DNA of 64,000 nucleotides from Luteimonas sp. 8-5 (GTDB lineage: Bacteria > Pseudomonadota > Gammaproteobacteria > Xanthomonadales > Xanthomonadaceae), in contig NZ_JARUVM010000012.1 of the NCBI RefSeq assembly GCF_029763755.1, positions 1 through 64,000 of the forward strand, in the 5' to 3' direction. Below the pieces are notes generated by a model that saw only the letters and a program-made list of their open reading frames with translations, was not told where the DNA came from and searched no databases. Each line of letters opens with the position of its first letter. Position 1 is the stretch's first letter. This document shows, piece by piece, positions 21,873 to 30,192 of this stretch. Both the position numbers and the translations under genes were made by a program.

Positions 21873-22485
21873 ATGACGACGAAAGCATTGACGGACGTGG
21901 CCGCGCGCAACGCGCAGCCAAAGACGCAGCCCTACAAGCTGTCGGCCGGTGGCGGCCTCTACCTCGAGGTCATGCCGAACGGCGCCAAGTACTGGCGGAT
22001 GAAGTACCGCGTCGCCGGTCGCGAAAAACGGCTGGCGCTGGGCGTGTATCCGGAAATCTCGTTGAAGCGCGCGCTGGTCGAGCGCGATCGCGCCCCTGTC
22101 GCTGTACGAGCAACGTGACCCGTCCGGCGAGAAGCGGGTGGCGAAGCTAAAAGCCAGGACCGCCGCGGACGCCAGCTTCAAGAACGTCGCCGAAGAATGG
22201 CTGGACGTGCGCGCCAAGGGATGGACCAAGAAGCAGCTCGACAAGGAACGTGCCCGATTGAAGAACCACGCGTATCCCTGGATTGGCCGACTGCCCATTG
22301 CGGACATTGGCGTCATCGAGATCAGGCCGCTGTTGCTGCGGCTGGTCAAGCGCGATTGCATCGAACAGGCCTACCGCCTGCGCGAGCAACTGAGTCGGAT
22401 CTTCCGCTTCGCGGTGGCGACAGAGCGGCCGAACGGGATCCGGCACACGATCTGCGCGATACGCTGCCAGCAAATGCTGGTTTCG
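21873..22485 (+). pseudogene. Broken P4-type tyrosine integrase
   Basis: The remnant of a P4-like integrase. The N-terminal Arm/DUF4102 domain reads LSAGGGLYLEVMPNGAKYWR and LGVYPEISLKRAL in one frame up to about 22090. The frame then shifts, and the reading continues as LYEQRDPSGEKR through NVAEEWLDVRAK and the core-binding SAM-like domain to RIFRFAVATER. A second shift near 22420 (one G lost from a run) moves it to AERDPAHDLRDTLPAN, the family's usual linker. Homology stops at about 22485, so the catalytic domain with the Arg-His-Arg-Tyr residues is gone. It lies 204 bp after the tRNA, where such integrases normally sit. Dead for integration or excision. Confidence 0.85.
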
Positions 22486-22503
22486 TGCGCTGGAGCTGGT
22501 TGC

Positions 22504-23259
22504 TTACAGTTCGCCCAATAAACGGCGTAAGTTATTTCGGATTGTCACGGCAATCTCATTTGGTGGAACATTATGCAGTTGTCCGAGAGCCGCCACGGTG
22601 ATGATCACGTCCGATGGCCTAGAGGGACGTTCGCCGATTTTAGTGAATGGGCCATCGGTCTCAGTGAGGATTCTGTCCAGCGGAATAGTTGAAACCATCT
22701 CGCGGTGACGCTCATTGTCCAACATGGTGGAATTGATCGAGAAGTAGCAACCCATATCAATGGCGCGGCGTGATTCGCTTTTAGTGCCGGTGAACCAATG
22801 CAACACGATTCTTCCACGCCCGGCAGGAAGATGAGCTTCGATATGATCAAGTACGGCCTTTGCTGCCCGAACGCTATGCACCGTAATGACTTTGTTGCCG
22901 GCTTTCGCGCATTCACATAGAACGTGAGCGAAAACCTCCTTCTGTAGATCGAACGAACGGTAATAGCGCGGCCCAGCATCCAGGCCTACCTCGCCGATGT
23001 AACGCGTTTCTGGGAGATGCGCATCCCATATAGGTAATTCGTGGAACCTCTCCGCGACCAACTGGGGATGCAGCCCGAGTGCCGCACGTACATAACGTGT
23101 GGCCTTGGTCAGTTCGAGATTGCGTTGCCATGCCTTTGGAGTGGTCGTTACCGTTAGGGTGAAGACACCAGCCGCTTCCGCTTCGAGAATGGCCGCCTCG
23201 TGATCGGGATACAAATCGAGATGGCAGTGGAGATCCACAAGACCATTGAGCGCAATCAT
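22504..23259 (-). CDS. qatD: QatD, TatD-like metal-dependent nuclease
   Basis: A 251-residue TIM-barrel hydrolase of the TatD family and last gene of the qat operon. All metal ligands are present: H11/H13 (LHCHLD), E90 (GEVGLD), H128 (VHSVRAAKAV), H154 (LHWFTG) and D202 (ETDGPF), so it should be active. TatD proteins are 3'-5' DNases or phosphoesterases; in Qat its target is not settled. The ATG 13 nt after the qatC stop is chosen because it starts just before the barrel, in place of a TTG at 23292 overlapping qatC. Cytoplasmic; lower GC than the chromosome around it. Confidence 0.9.
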   Translation of the reverse strand: MIALNGLVDLHCHLDLYPDHEAAILEAEAAGVFTLTVTTTPKAWQRNLELTKATRYVRAALGLHPQLVAERFHELPIWDAHLPETRYIGEVGLDAGPRYYRSFDLQKEVFAHVLCECAKAGNKVITVHSVRAAKAVLDHIEAHLPAGRGRIVLHWFTGTKSESRRAIDMGCYFSINSTMLDNERHREMVSTIPLDRILTETDGPFTKIGERPSRPSDVIITVAALGQLHNVPPNEIAVTIRNNLRRLLGEL

Positions 23260-23272
23260 GGGTGTGCCACCG

Positions 23273-24637
23273 TCAGATTGGTCTTGTCTCAACGCCGTCG
23301 ATCAAGCGTGCGACTTCATCGAGGCCGCGCCGATAGACGCCGGCTAGCTGGTCCAGCTTCGGTATCTCATCGGTGAGCGGGCCCGGCTTGTGGATCAGGA
23401 GGTTCGCAAGGCTTGGCTGTGCCCGCATGCGTTCGATGGCGAACTGGAACGAACGAACTTGCTGGCCGATCGATTCACGCGTGTCCAAAGCGTGCGCGTG
23501 AAGGTCGGGAACAGTGTAAATCGTGGCGTCAACGCCGCTTCCCCAGGCAGCGTCGAGCGCAGCGCGGCGGATCAAGCACGGCAAGCAGTACCCACAATGT
23601 TCGATGCCACGTCCCTTCCACCTGCCACTGGAGGGGTGTGCACAAGACAGAGATTCGGCAGCGAGGTCGGAAAGAATGCCCTGATTGGCGCACTCGGCAA
23701 CCATCTCTCCTTTGGTTTTGTTCCAATAAGGATTCTCGATCGAAGCATTGATCCCCACCTCTCTGAGCAGATCGTTCCATCTGGCTATGTAGAAGGGATG
23801 CGTGGTTCTTGTGCTGTTGGATCCGAGCCTCAGCGGATCGAGAGGAACGTTGAGCGCGATGAGGCCGTTTTCCGGAACTCGTAGCGTAGATCTCGAACCC
23901 AAGCCCGTTCCAGCGAATACACCAAGTGCGAAGAATAAGAATGACCGGCCCCGTGTGGAATTCTCGGTAGATACGCCTTTCACAAGTTGCGTGCTGAAGG
24001 CCATCCAGACACGTAGTCGATCGAATGCGGACTTCTTGTAGTGCTTCTTCAGCTGATCAAACAGCTGATTCTGCGCATCGCTCGTCGCACCGTCCCCAGC
24101 ATGACTGACCAACAGGGGAGTCATTCCGGATTCAAGGAGATCGATGGCTCCGACGAGGCTATCCAAGCCGCCGGAGAACAAACTGACAGTATCGAAAGGC
24201 GGCGGAAGGAGCGTGACGGGTGAGGTGGTGATGCTGTTGAACTTTCGAGGTCTGGCTCGAAAGCCCACGGTCCAGCGATCACCAGTCAAGAAGTTCAACG
24301 CCTGGACCAGTGTTCCACTCGCCGCGTGCCAGCGAGCCGGGTCGCTGACAGGAATCACCAATCTGATCTCACGTGTCCAGGAATCCTGCGATTGTTCTGA
24401 GCGTGATATCCGCGTATCGGCCGCATGAACATGGGCAGCAAGAACCAAAAGGTCGATACCCATCTCAGAGGGGGTCACGTCGAGGCGCTTTAGGCTGGTC
24501 AATGCGCCGCCGATCCCGTGGTCCAGCATCCTGTCGCCGGCGACGAGGTCCAAACGCGTAACTTGTTCATCGTCGGCGCTTTGAACGGGGGAGCGGTCGC
24601 CGGGGCCGAAGCGGCCAACGATTACGTGCCTTTTCAT
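23273..24637 (-). CDS. qatC: QatC, QueC-like PP-loop enzyme
   Basis: A 454-residue protein whose centre matches QueC, the enzyme making 7-cyano-7-deazaguanine. The ATP pyrophosphatase PP-loop SGGLDS is at 155-160, a substrate-loop-like NPYWNKTKGEMV at 302-313, and a zinc site of C332, C348, C351 and C354 (HCGYCLPC). The first 140 residues and the last 90 are extra to QueC and typical of the Qat member. The start overlaps the qatB stop (ATGA). No other queuosine gene is nearby, which argues against a tRNA-modification role and for its place in Qat. Confidence 0.92.
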   Translation of the reverse strand: MKRHVIVGRFGPGDRSPVQSADDEQVTRLDLVAGDRMLDHGIGGALTSLKRLDVTPSEMGIDLLVLAAHVHAADTRISRSEQSQDSWTREIRLVIPVSDPARWHAASGTLVQALNFLTGDRWTVGFRARPRKFNSITTSPVTLLPPPFDTVSLFSGGLDSLVGAIDLLESGMTPLLVSHAGDGATSDAQNQLFDQLKKHYKKSAFDRLRVWMAFSTQLVKGVSTENSTRGRSFLFFALGVFAGTGLGSRSTLRVPENGLIALNVPLDPLRLGSNSTRTTHPFYIARWNDLLREVGINASIENPYWNKTKGEMVAECANQGILSDLAAESLSCAHPSSGRWKGRGIEHCGYCLPCLIRRAALDAAWGSGVDATIYTVPDLHAHALDTRESIGQQVRSFQFAIERMRAQPSLANLLIHKPGPLTDEIPKLDQLAGVYRRGLDEVARLIDGVETRPI

Positions 24638-25503
24638 TGATCCGCCTCCGCATCGCCTAGGGCTTGGAGAATTGCGAAGGAGCGTTCGTAAACTGTATCA
24701 ACGAATGACTGGATACGATCTTGGGTGAGATTGGGCGTCGCCGCACGCGCTTCAGACAAAGCGTCACTGACGCCGTTCCGAATGAAATCGTGCAGTTGCT
24801 TCTGGACCTGAAGCGCAGCTCGGGCATCGGCCGGGACGGTTATCGCCTTGGTGCCGATGTCGTTACACAATCTCGCCTCGATCGCATGAGTCGCATAAAG
24901 CTCGAACACGGTTTGCATCTGGTCGGGGGTCAAGGCATCAAGATCGGTGATCCCGACGGTAGTAAGTTCGATGATGGTCTCGATAAAAGCTTCACGTGCA
25001 ATTCCCTCGTCGACCGTCCCTGCACCCGGACAGATGTGTTCGGCCAAGCCGACGAATACCTGATCGATAGGGAGGCCAGCAAGGCTCTCCAGATTGAGGG
25101 TCTTCAGGGCTTCCCGAACACCGCGTGCCTGTGCGTCGGAGAGGAAACTGAGCAGCCTTGTGCCGGCGCCTCTGGATGCGCCCATGCGCTGGGCGGCCTG
25201 TCTTGCGCCCCCTGATGCGGTTGAGACATAACGTGATACGGCGCGTCCCAGATTGACCCGGTCACTACCGCCAGAGTTCGCAAACCGGGTGAAACTGGTT
25301 CGTGCGCCCGTGAATCGGCCGGGATCTGCCGGTGCGGGCAAAGGGGGGCGGCGAGGCGGGCCAGGTGGAGGTGCCGGGCCATCGCCGCCGGGAACGTCGC
25401 GGTCCGGGGAGGGTGAAGGACTGTCGCCACCACCCGCACCAAGCCAGGAAGGAATCAGGGGCGTGCCGCCGCCGGGGCCGCCATACGCTGTGGAAGTCCC
25501 CAT
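24634..25503 (-). CDS. qatB: QatB, small partner of the Qat system
   Basis: A 289-residue protein starting MGTSTAYGGPGGGTPLIPSW, a Gly-rich N-terminus characteristic of QatB proteins, followed by a Pro-rich, probably disordered stretch (about 30-65) and a helical domain. No catalytic motif is visible. The start ATG shares its A with the qatA stop (TAATG), so translation is coupled. QatB is needed with QatA, QatC and QatD for phage resistance in studied examples. The exposed Gly2 after Met removal is the feature to note with respect to QatC. A longer in-frame start upstream would intrude into qatA and is discounted. Confidence 0.9.
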   Translation of the reverse strand: MGTSTAYGGPGGGTPLIPSWLGAGGGDSPSPSPDRDVPGGDGPAPPPGPPRRPPLPAPADPGRFTGARTSFTRFANSGGSDRVNLGRAVSRYVSTASGGARQAAQRMGASRGAGTRLLSFLSDAQARGVREALKTLNLESLAGLPIDQVFVGLAEHICPGAGTVDEGIAREAFIETIIELTTVGITDLDALTPDQMQTVFELYATHAIEARLCNDIGTKAITVPADARAALQVQKQLHDFIRNGVSDALSEARAATPNLTQDRIQSFVDTVYERSFAILQALGDAEADQ

Positions 25504-27461
25504 TAGCGACTCTTCCCCGATGTCTTGCTGGTGCCTTCCGCGGCTGCTTTCAGCATCGGATTGTTCGTGACTTTGGCCCAGCCCGCCAACAATTGATCGA
25601 ACCGATCCTTGGCGTCGGTTTCTTTGAGAATCGACTGCCACCCTCCAACCACCCAAGGTCCACACCGGCTGCTGGGTAAGGCTTCAAGGAAATCCAGTAG
25701 TTTCCCCTGCAGGCTTGGCTGAGCTTTGATCAAGGCAATCAATCCATCGATTCCTGCAGGCTGGGTGTCGAAGGTATCGCCACTCATGATCTTGGCGCGC
25801 ACGGCCTCGAACAGCTTCTCGGCCTCGGGCTGTGCGAGCAACTTCAGTTCTGATTCCAGTGCCTGTACTGATAGCTTCGCACCCAGTAGCTTTTCTGCGA
25901 CCACGGCGAGATGGCCAAGTACGGACGCGGGTCCGAAGTAGTCTTTCTTGTCCTTGGTGGCAAACAGATAGGGGCGAAGATCAATCTCGGAGAGTGAGGG
26001 CTGCACGCTCGCCCACGACAAGATTGCCGGCGACGATTTCCATTCTGTTAGAACGACGCTTTCCGGTGCTGTGGCCGACGCCTTCGAGCCCTTCCCATCG
26101 TTAGTCGATTTGGATTTCGTGCTGGAGTTCGTTGCACCGGTGTCGACCGCTGCCAGAGATTTTTCCAGAAGCGCTAGATCTTCGCAGTGGCCTTTGGCAT
26201 GAGTTACGGCCACAGTAGCAATCTGATCGAACAAGCTTGGAATAAAGCGTTCGGCAAGCATCAGCTTGGCCAGTATCGGCAGCTTGATCTCGTCGCCAAA
26301 GCCCCGTGCATCCGCGGTGCGCTGACGCAACAGGAGTGCATTCAGGAAGCGCTTGATCTGTCGCGGATTCCCTTTCGCGCCGCTTGCCAGCGTGGGTCCT
26401 ATCTGATCGCTTAGCATCAACGCGTTATGCGCCTTCTTCGCATTGTCACCCAATGCCTTGTTCACGGTTGCATTGTCCAGCGGCTCGCTGGCCCACGGTC
26501 GTTTCAACCGCTCGCGGGCAACCTTGATGAGTTCGTTGTAGCCGTCGTCGCTTTCCCCGACTTCCGCGCCGGCCAACAGCAACGTGACGTAGATACGTGT
26601 TTCGGCTTCACCCAATGACGGAATTCGAAACGGAACCTGGATGAGCTTTTCAAGATAGTTTCTCGCGTAGTCACGCGGGCCAGTGGTTTCTGGCAAATCG
26701 GGGAAGTGTTTGCGCACGGCGTACTCGATCATGGCCTCGTCGGCCGCGACCACGAAGGCAGTTCGAGCGGTGAACACGAACAGGCGTATTGCTTCGAGCG
26801 TCTCGATGGCAGTGTCTGGCAGACAGCGATCGAGATCGTCAATCAGCACGACCAGTTGTTCGATGCCGGCTTCCTTCAGGAGCTTGTCGAACGCCTTGCG
26901 GAATTCCTCGACTTCCTCCGGTACGTTCTTGGTTTCCGCTGGCTTCAAAACCGACTTCACGCCATCGATGGCATCGGTGATGTTCTCACGTGTCGCGAGT
27001 TTCCCGGGATCGGCGAGTATTCCTTCGAGCGCTTGGACGATACTGCTGATCTGCTCAGGCGTGGGGACTCCAGTGAACGTCGTCAAGGCCAAGCCACCGG
27101 CCTTCTTTGCCACTTTCAGCCAGTCGATGCGCTTGAACACATCTTTGACGGCGGTGCCAGCCTTGGTTAGTGCTGGGCGTTTCTCGACTAGCCCTGTGAC
27201 GATGCCTTCGATGAGGGCGATCTTGGCGTCTTCGAAGCCTTGGAAGCGCCAACCGTTGAACTTGAGGCACAGCACCTTATCGTTGCCGTCGAAGCCGGCT
27301 TCGATCATTTCCAGAACGCTGGACTTGCCTGCTCCCCAGTCGCCATGAACGCCGATCGTGACGGGGCGATCGGGACGCTCTTGAAGCAAGCCGATGATGG
27401 TGGTGGCGATCGCCTCGTTATTCAGCAGATCGACCTTGGTTTCATTGTCGGCCAGGATCAT
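25503..27461 (-). CDS. qatA: QatA, KAP-family P-loop ATPase
   Basis: A 652-residue KAP/STAND-like ATPase and first gene of the qat operon. Walker A is GDWGAGKSS (40-48) and Walker B VVLIDDLDRC (about 204-213); DDLDRC is diagnostic of KAP NTPases. A hydrophobic stretch near 120-135 (AGGLALTTFTGV) may be the short membrane-associated insertion of the family. The start MILADNETKVDLL is preferred to an ATG 33 nt upstream because GGGGGAG lies just ahead of it and KAP proteins usually start there. A probable sensor or motor of anti-phage defence. The operon is divergent from abiE. Confidence 0.92.
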   Translation of the reverse strand: MILADNETKVDLLNNEAIATTIIGLLQERPDRPVTIGVHGDWGAGKSSVLEMIEAGFDGNDKVLCLKFNGWRFQGFEDAKIALIEGIVTGLVEKRPALTKAGTAVKDVFKRIDWLKVAKKAGGLALTTFTGVPTPEQISSIVQALEGILADPGKLATRENITDAIDGVKSVLKPAETKNVPEEVEEFRKAFDKLLKEAGIEQLVVLIDDLDRCLPDTAIETLEAIRLFVFTARTAFVVAADEAMIEYAVRKHFPDLPETTGPRDYARNYLEKLIQVPFRIPSLGEAETRIYVTLLLAGAEVGESDDGYNELIKVARERLKRPWASEPLDNATVNKALGDNAKKAHNALMLSDQIGPTLASGAKGNPRQIKRFLNALLLRQRTADARGFGDEIKLPILAKLMLAERFIPSLFDQIATVAVTHAKGHCEDLALLEKSLAAVDTGATNSSTKSKSTNDGKGSKASATAPESVVLTEWKSSPAILSWASVQPSLSEIDLRPYLFATKDKKDYFGPASVLGHLAVVAEKLLGAKLSVQALESELKLLAQPEAEKLFEAVRAKIMSGDTFDTQPAGIDGLIALIKAQPSLQGKLLDFLEALPSSRCGPWVVGGWQSILKETDAKDRFDQLLAGWAKVTNNPMLKAAAEGTSKTSGKSR

Positions 27462-27520
27462 TGGCTCCCCCCGCATCCCCGTAGCTGCCTTCATCTTACA
27501 TCGTTATATTAAGCGACGGA

Positions 27521-27543
27521 TTCGTTCCCTCTTGAGGAACGAA
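27521..27543. promoter_or_regulatory. Inverted-repeat operator between qatA and abiEi
   Basis: TTCGTTCC (27521-27528) and GGAACGAA (27536-27543) form a perfect 8-bp inverted repeat with a 7-nt spacer; the spacer CTCTTGA extends the dyad except for one base. It ends one base before the -35 hexamer of the abiE promoter. AbiEi antitoxins are known to repress their own operon by binding inverted repeats, so this is the probable AbiEi site. It could also affect the divergent qat promoter. Confidence 0.55.
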
Positions 27544-27544
27544 C

Positions 27545-27573
27545 TTGCCGTTTGTTATAAGATTAGTTATATT
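27545..27573 (+). promoter_or_regulatory. abiE promoter
   Basis: TTGCCG (27545-27550) and TATATT (27568-27573) are separated by exactly 17 bp, a good sigma-70 match in an AT-rich patch. The predicted start is near 27580, and AAAGGGG at 27594-27600 then serves the TTG start of abiEi. Confidence 0.6.
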
Positions 27574-27606
27574 TCATGCGCATGACGGTCCCTAAAGGGG
27601 CACGAA

Positions 27607-28446
27607 TTGACCACAAAACATGATTATGCCCCGGTCAAGACGCTTGGGCCGCGTGCGGCACAGCTGTTCACCGAACTCTATGAGCGAGGTCGGTCGACCT
27701 TCACCTTGTCCGATGTGAAGACCATCACCGGTCTATCGGCGGGTTCGGCGCGCAGCTTGGTTCACAAGGCCCAGCAGCGCGGCCTGGTCACCCGGCTCAA
27801 ACCCGGCCTATACAACCTTGTGCCTTTCGAACTGGGTCGTGCGACGGAACACATCGATATTCCCTACCTGATCGCACGCGAACTGGCGGGTACGGCCGCC
27901 TATTTCCTGTCTCATGCCACGGCGCTCGAATTGCACCGGATGACGACACAGCCCAACTTCACCATCTATACATCTTGCACTCGGCGCGTCCGACCTCAGA
28001 CCGTGGGTGGCTACGAATTTCGGTTCATCCAAATCAACGACGCGCAGAATTTCGGGGTGACCAAGCATTGGGTCGATAAGGAACGCTTTGTGATGATCAG
28101 CGACATGGAACGCACGATCATCGATGGTCTGCGGCACCCGTCCTACACCGGCGGCATTACCGAGATCGCCAAAGGCCTGTGGATGAAGCGCGATACCATC
28201 CAGGTTGACCGGCTGGTGGACTATGCGTTGAGAATCAACGTAGGCGCCGTATTTAGACGACTTGGATTTCTGCTGGAACAATACAAGCTTGCAGATGCCG
28301 ACCAGTTGGAGCCCTTGCGCGCCAAATTGACAGCCACCTATCAACGGCTGGACCCGATGATGCCCTCGGAAGGCACGTTCGTGTCACGTTGGCGGCTTCA
28401 GCTCAACATCACGCCAGAAGAGTTCGATGCCGTGAGGTTGGGCTGA
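27607..28446 (+). CDS. abiEi: AbiEi antitoxin/transcriptional regulator
   Basis: A 279-residue protein of the AbiEi family, antitoxin of type IV toxin-antitoxin systems. The N-terminal winged helix (about 15-65: FTLSDVKTITGLSAGSARSLVHKAQQRGLVTRLKPGLY) binds DNA; the C-terminal domain (about 80-275) neutralises the toxin. The start is TTG, chosen because an in-frame TGA lies at 27583 and AAAGGGG sits 6 nt before it. The stop TGA shares its A with the ATG of the toxin gene. It most likely autorepresses through the inverted repeat upstream. Confidence 0.9.
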   Translation: MTTKHDYAPVKTLGPRAAQLFTELYERGRSTFTLSDVKTITGLSAGSARSLVHKAQQRGLVTRLKPGLYNLVPFELGRATEHIDIPYLIARELAGTAAYFLSHATALELHRMTTQPNFTIYTSCTRRVRPQTVGGYEFRFIQINDAQNFGVTKHWVDKERFVMISDMERTIIDGLRHPSYTGGITEIAKGLWMKRDTIQVDRLVDYALRINVGAVFRRLGFLLEQYKLADADQLEPLRAKLTATYQRLDPMMPSEGTFVSRWRLQLNITPEEFDAVRLG

Positions 28447-29282
28447 TGATCCCTCAACGCAGCATCTCTAAAATTGCCAACACATTGACCACTGCTGGCG
28501 GACGGCGCATTCCAGAGTCGGTCATTGAGCGCGACTACGTCTTGGCTTGGTTCCTCACGGGATTGGCGGTTCATCCCTTGCGCGAAGTCATGGTCTTCAA
28601 AGGCGGAACCGCTCTGCGGCGCTGCTGGTTCGAAGATTACCGTTTCTCAGAAGATCTAGACTTCACGTTGAGTCAGCCGATCACCCTGCAGGAGATTCTT
28701 GCAGGTCTCGCCGAGATCTTTGCCTCGATCGAATCGGCGTCCGGGTTGCGTATCGCTTTCGATCGAGAGGATCGGCACGGTCACCAGAACAGTCACACCT
28801 TCTATCTGCGTTACCAGGGACCGCTGCCAGCCTCAAACGATGTCAAAGTCGACGTCACTATCAATGAAGTGCTGTGCTTCCCATTGCAAGAGCGGCCGGT
28901 GTTGCGTACCTATGATGCGTTCGATGATCTGCCCGAGACGGGGACGGTACGCGTCTACGCGATCGAGGAAATTGTTGTCGAAAAGCTCGTCGCACTAAGC
29001 GACCGTGCGCGTAATGAACCCCGCGATCTCTATGATCTCTGGTATCTGCTTGGATCGTCCGACTTGCGCTTGGACGAACTGCGTGCAGAACTGGACGCGA
29101 AGCTTGCCTTCAGGCAGCGGACGGCTGTTGGCCTGGGACAAGCGGTCGCTGGCAAAGAAGATCGCTTGCGACGACTTTGGTCCGGGCGGCTCACACATCA
29201 GATGAGCCAGCTGCCTGCGTTCGATAATGTCTTCCGTGAAGTGCAACGGGCGATTCGTGCTGCTGGCCTTCCAAGGCTGTAG
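28446..29282 (+). CDS. abiEii: AbiEii nucleotidyltransferase toxin
   Basis: A 278-residue member of the AbiEii/MenT-like DNA polymerase-beta superfamily. The nucleotidyltransferase core is FKGGTALRRCW (51-61) followed by FSEDLDF (67-73), giving the GGTAL and DxD elements. The conserved EEIVVEKLVALSDRARNE and RDLYDLWYLL blocks lie near 180-210. Such toxins transfer nucleotides, in some relatives to tRNA, and stop growth reversibly; in AbiE this gives phage resistance. All core residues are intact. Translationally coupled to the antitoxin. Confidence 0.92.
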   Translation: MIPQRSISKIANTLTTAGGRRIPESVIERDYVLAWFLTGLAVHPLREVMVFKGGTALRRCWFEDYRFSEDLDFTLSQPITLQEILAGLAEIFASIESASGLRIAFDREDRHGHQNSHTFYLRYQGPLPASNDVKVDVTINEVLCFPLQERPVLRTYDAFDDLPETGTVRVYAIEEIVVEKLVALSDRARNEPRDLYDLWYLLGSSDLRLDELRAELDAKLAFRQRTAVGLGQAVAGKEDRLRRLWSGRLTHQMSQLPAFDNVFREVQRAIRAAGLPRL

Positions 29283-29346
29283 CGTCAATGGCTGACCGCT
29301 ATGGCCGCGATCAGTTTGCTGCCGTGCGGGCCGAAGAGGGATGCAT

Positions 29347-29958
29347 ATGAAGTGGATCGCGTTGATCTTCGTACTCGTGGCGCTTGTCATAATCGCCGGC
29401 ACGGGATGGATCTACTTCAATGCACTCGGCAAGCCGTTCACTGCAATCACCATCGATGATTGGACTTCGTTTGGCACCTACTTCGGCGGGACCGCTGGCC
29501 CGCTACTGGCGTTTCTGACGGTCGCTGGGCTGGTGCTTACGCTGCTGATGCAGAATCACCAGCTCGAACAGGTCGCTCAAGGCGACCTCAAAGACAAGCA
29601 CGTGCGGATGTTGATCGAGATCGGACGCGACCTGGAAGCAATGGAGGCACAGCACCTAACATCCGATGTCACCTTGGGCGACGTGCTGAATGGTGCGAGT
29701 TCCCTGCCTAGTTCCGGCGAGCAGGTCTTTCGGACAACGCTGCAGAGCTATGTCAAGGTGCTGGGCTACTTCGCTCAAAGCGTTGAGCTGTATCGGGACA
29801 ATATCTCGCCGTACTTCGATTGCCGCGCTTTCGAGCAGCGCGGACTGCGGTTGCTGGCGCGTGTCGAGCCGTATGTGCAGTACCTTGGACAGATGGGAGG
29901 CCCGGGCCTTGTGATCATGCGTGCACACTTGGAGAACACGCTTGTAAAGCGTCCTTAG
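29347..29958 (+). CDS. Two-TM membrane protein resembling putative AbiC proteins
   Basis: About 203 residues. Two hydrophobic segments, residues about 3-25 and 45-67, are joined by WTSFGTYFGGTAGPLLAFLTVAG, which resembles the conserved membrane region of the putAbiC group of putative phage abortive-infection proteins. A helical cytoplasmic domain of about 130 residues follows. ATGs at 29341 and 29347 compete; the second has GAGGG at 6 nt. It lies 64 bp after abiEii on the same strand inside the lower-GC island, so a defence role is likely by context. No catalytic motif is visible. Confidence 0.6.
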   Translation: MKWIALIFVLVALVIIAGTGWIYFNALGKPFTAITIDDWTSFGTYFGGTAGPLLAFLTVAGLVLTLLMQNHQLEQVAQGDLKDKHVRMLIEIGRDLEAMEAQHLTSDVTLGDVLNGASSLPSSGEQVFRTTLQSYVKVLGYFAQSVELYRDNISPYFDCRAFEQRGLRLLARVEPYVQYLGQMGGPGLVIMRAHLENTLVKRP

Positions 29959-30065
29959 GGCTAAGATGGTTGCGTAAGAAGATGGCCGATGCCTGCCGAG
30001 CAAACCGATGCCCTTGCCGCTGATGCCGCTTCTGGCTTCGCATCAGTCCAGGCTCTCGAAAAGTG

Positions 30066-30098
30066 AGTCGGATCGCGTACCCCGACTTCTTCGTTTTT
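30066..30098 (+). terminator. Probable rho-independent terminator at the island's right side
   Basis: AGTCGG (30066-30071) pairs with CCGACT (30082-30087) across a 10-nt loop, followed by TCTTCGTTTTT. It ends transcription from the 29347 gene or from the island. It lies in the 234-bp gap before the next gene, which is otherwise empty. Confidence 0.45.
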
Positions 30099-30192
30099 CC
30101 CTAGAATTCCCGGTATATCAGTTAGGTGCGCCAGCTTTTCGGTAGGTGGTGGGCCAAGTCATCCAGTTCCAGGTACGCAGCCAGGAGGGGAA

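Noticed and set aside
23273-24637. QueC-like gene as part of queuosine biosynthesis
   Set aside because: No queD, queE or queF is near, the protein has long extra N- and C-terminal regions, and it lies inside a qatABCD order.
25504-25665. A longer qatB start within qatA
   Set aside because: It would overlap the end of qatA by over 150 nt, while the TAATG overlap start gives the family's usual MGTS beginning.
30146-30178. Fragments resembling the tRNA 3' end (GGTGGGCC and GTTCCAGGT) as an attR
   Set aside because: They are short and occur in the reverse order relative to the tRNA, so they do not make a direct repeat. No credible attR was found by eye.
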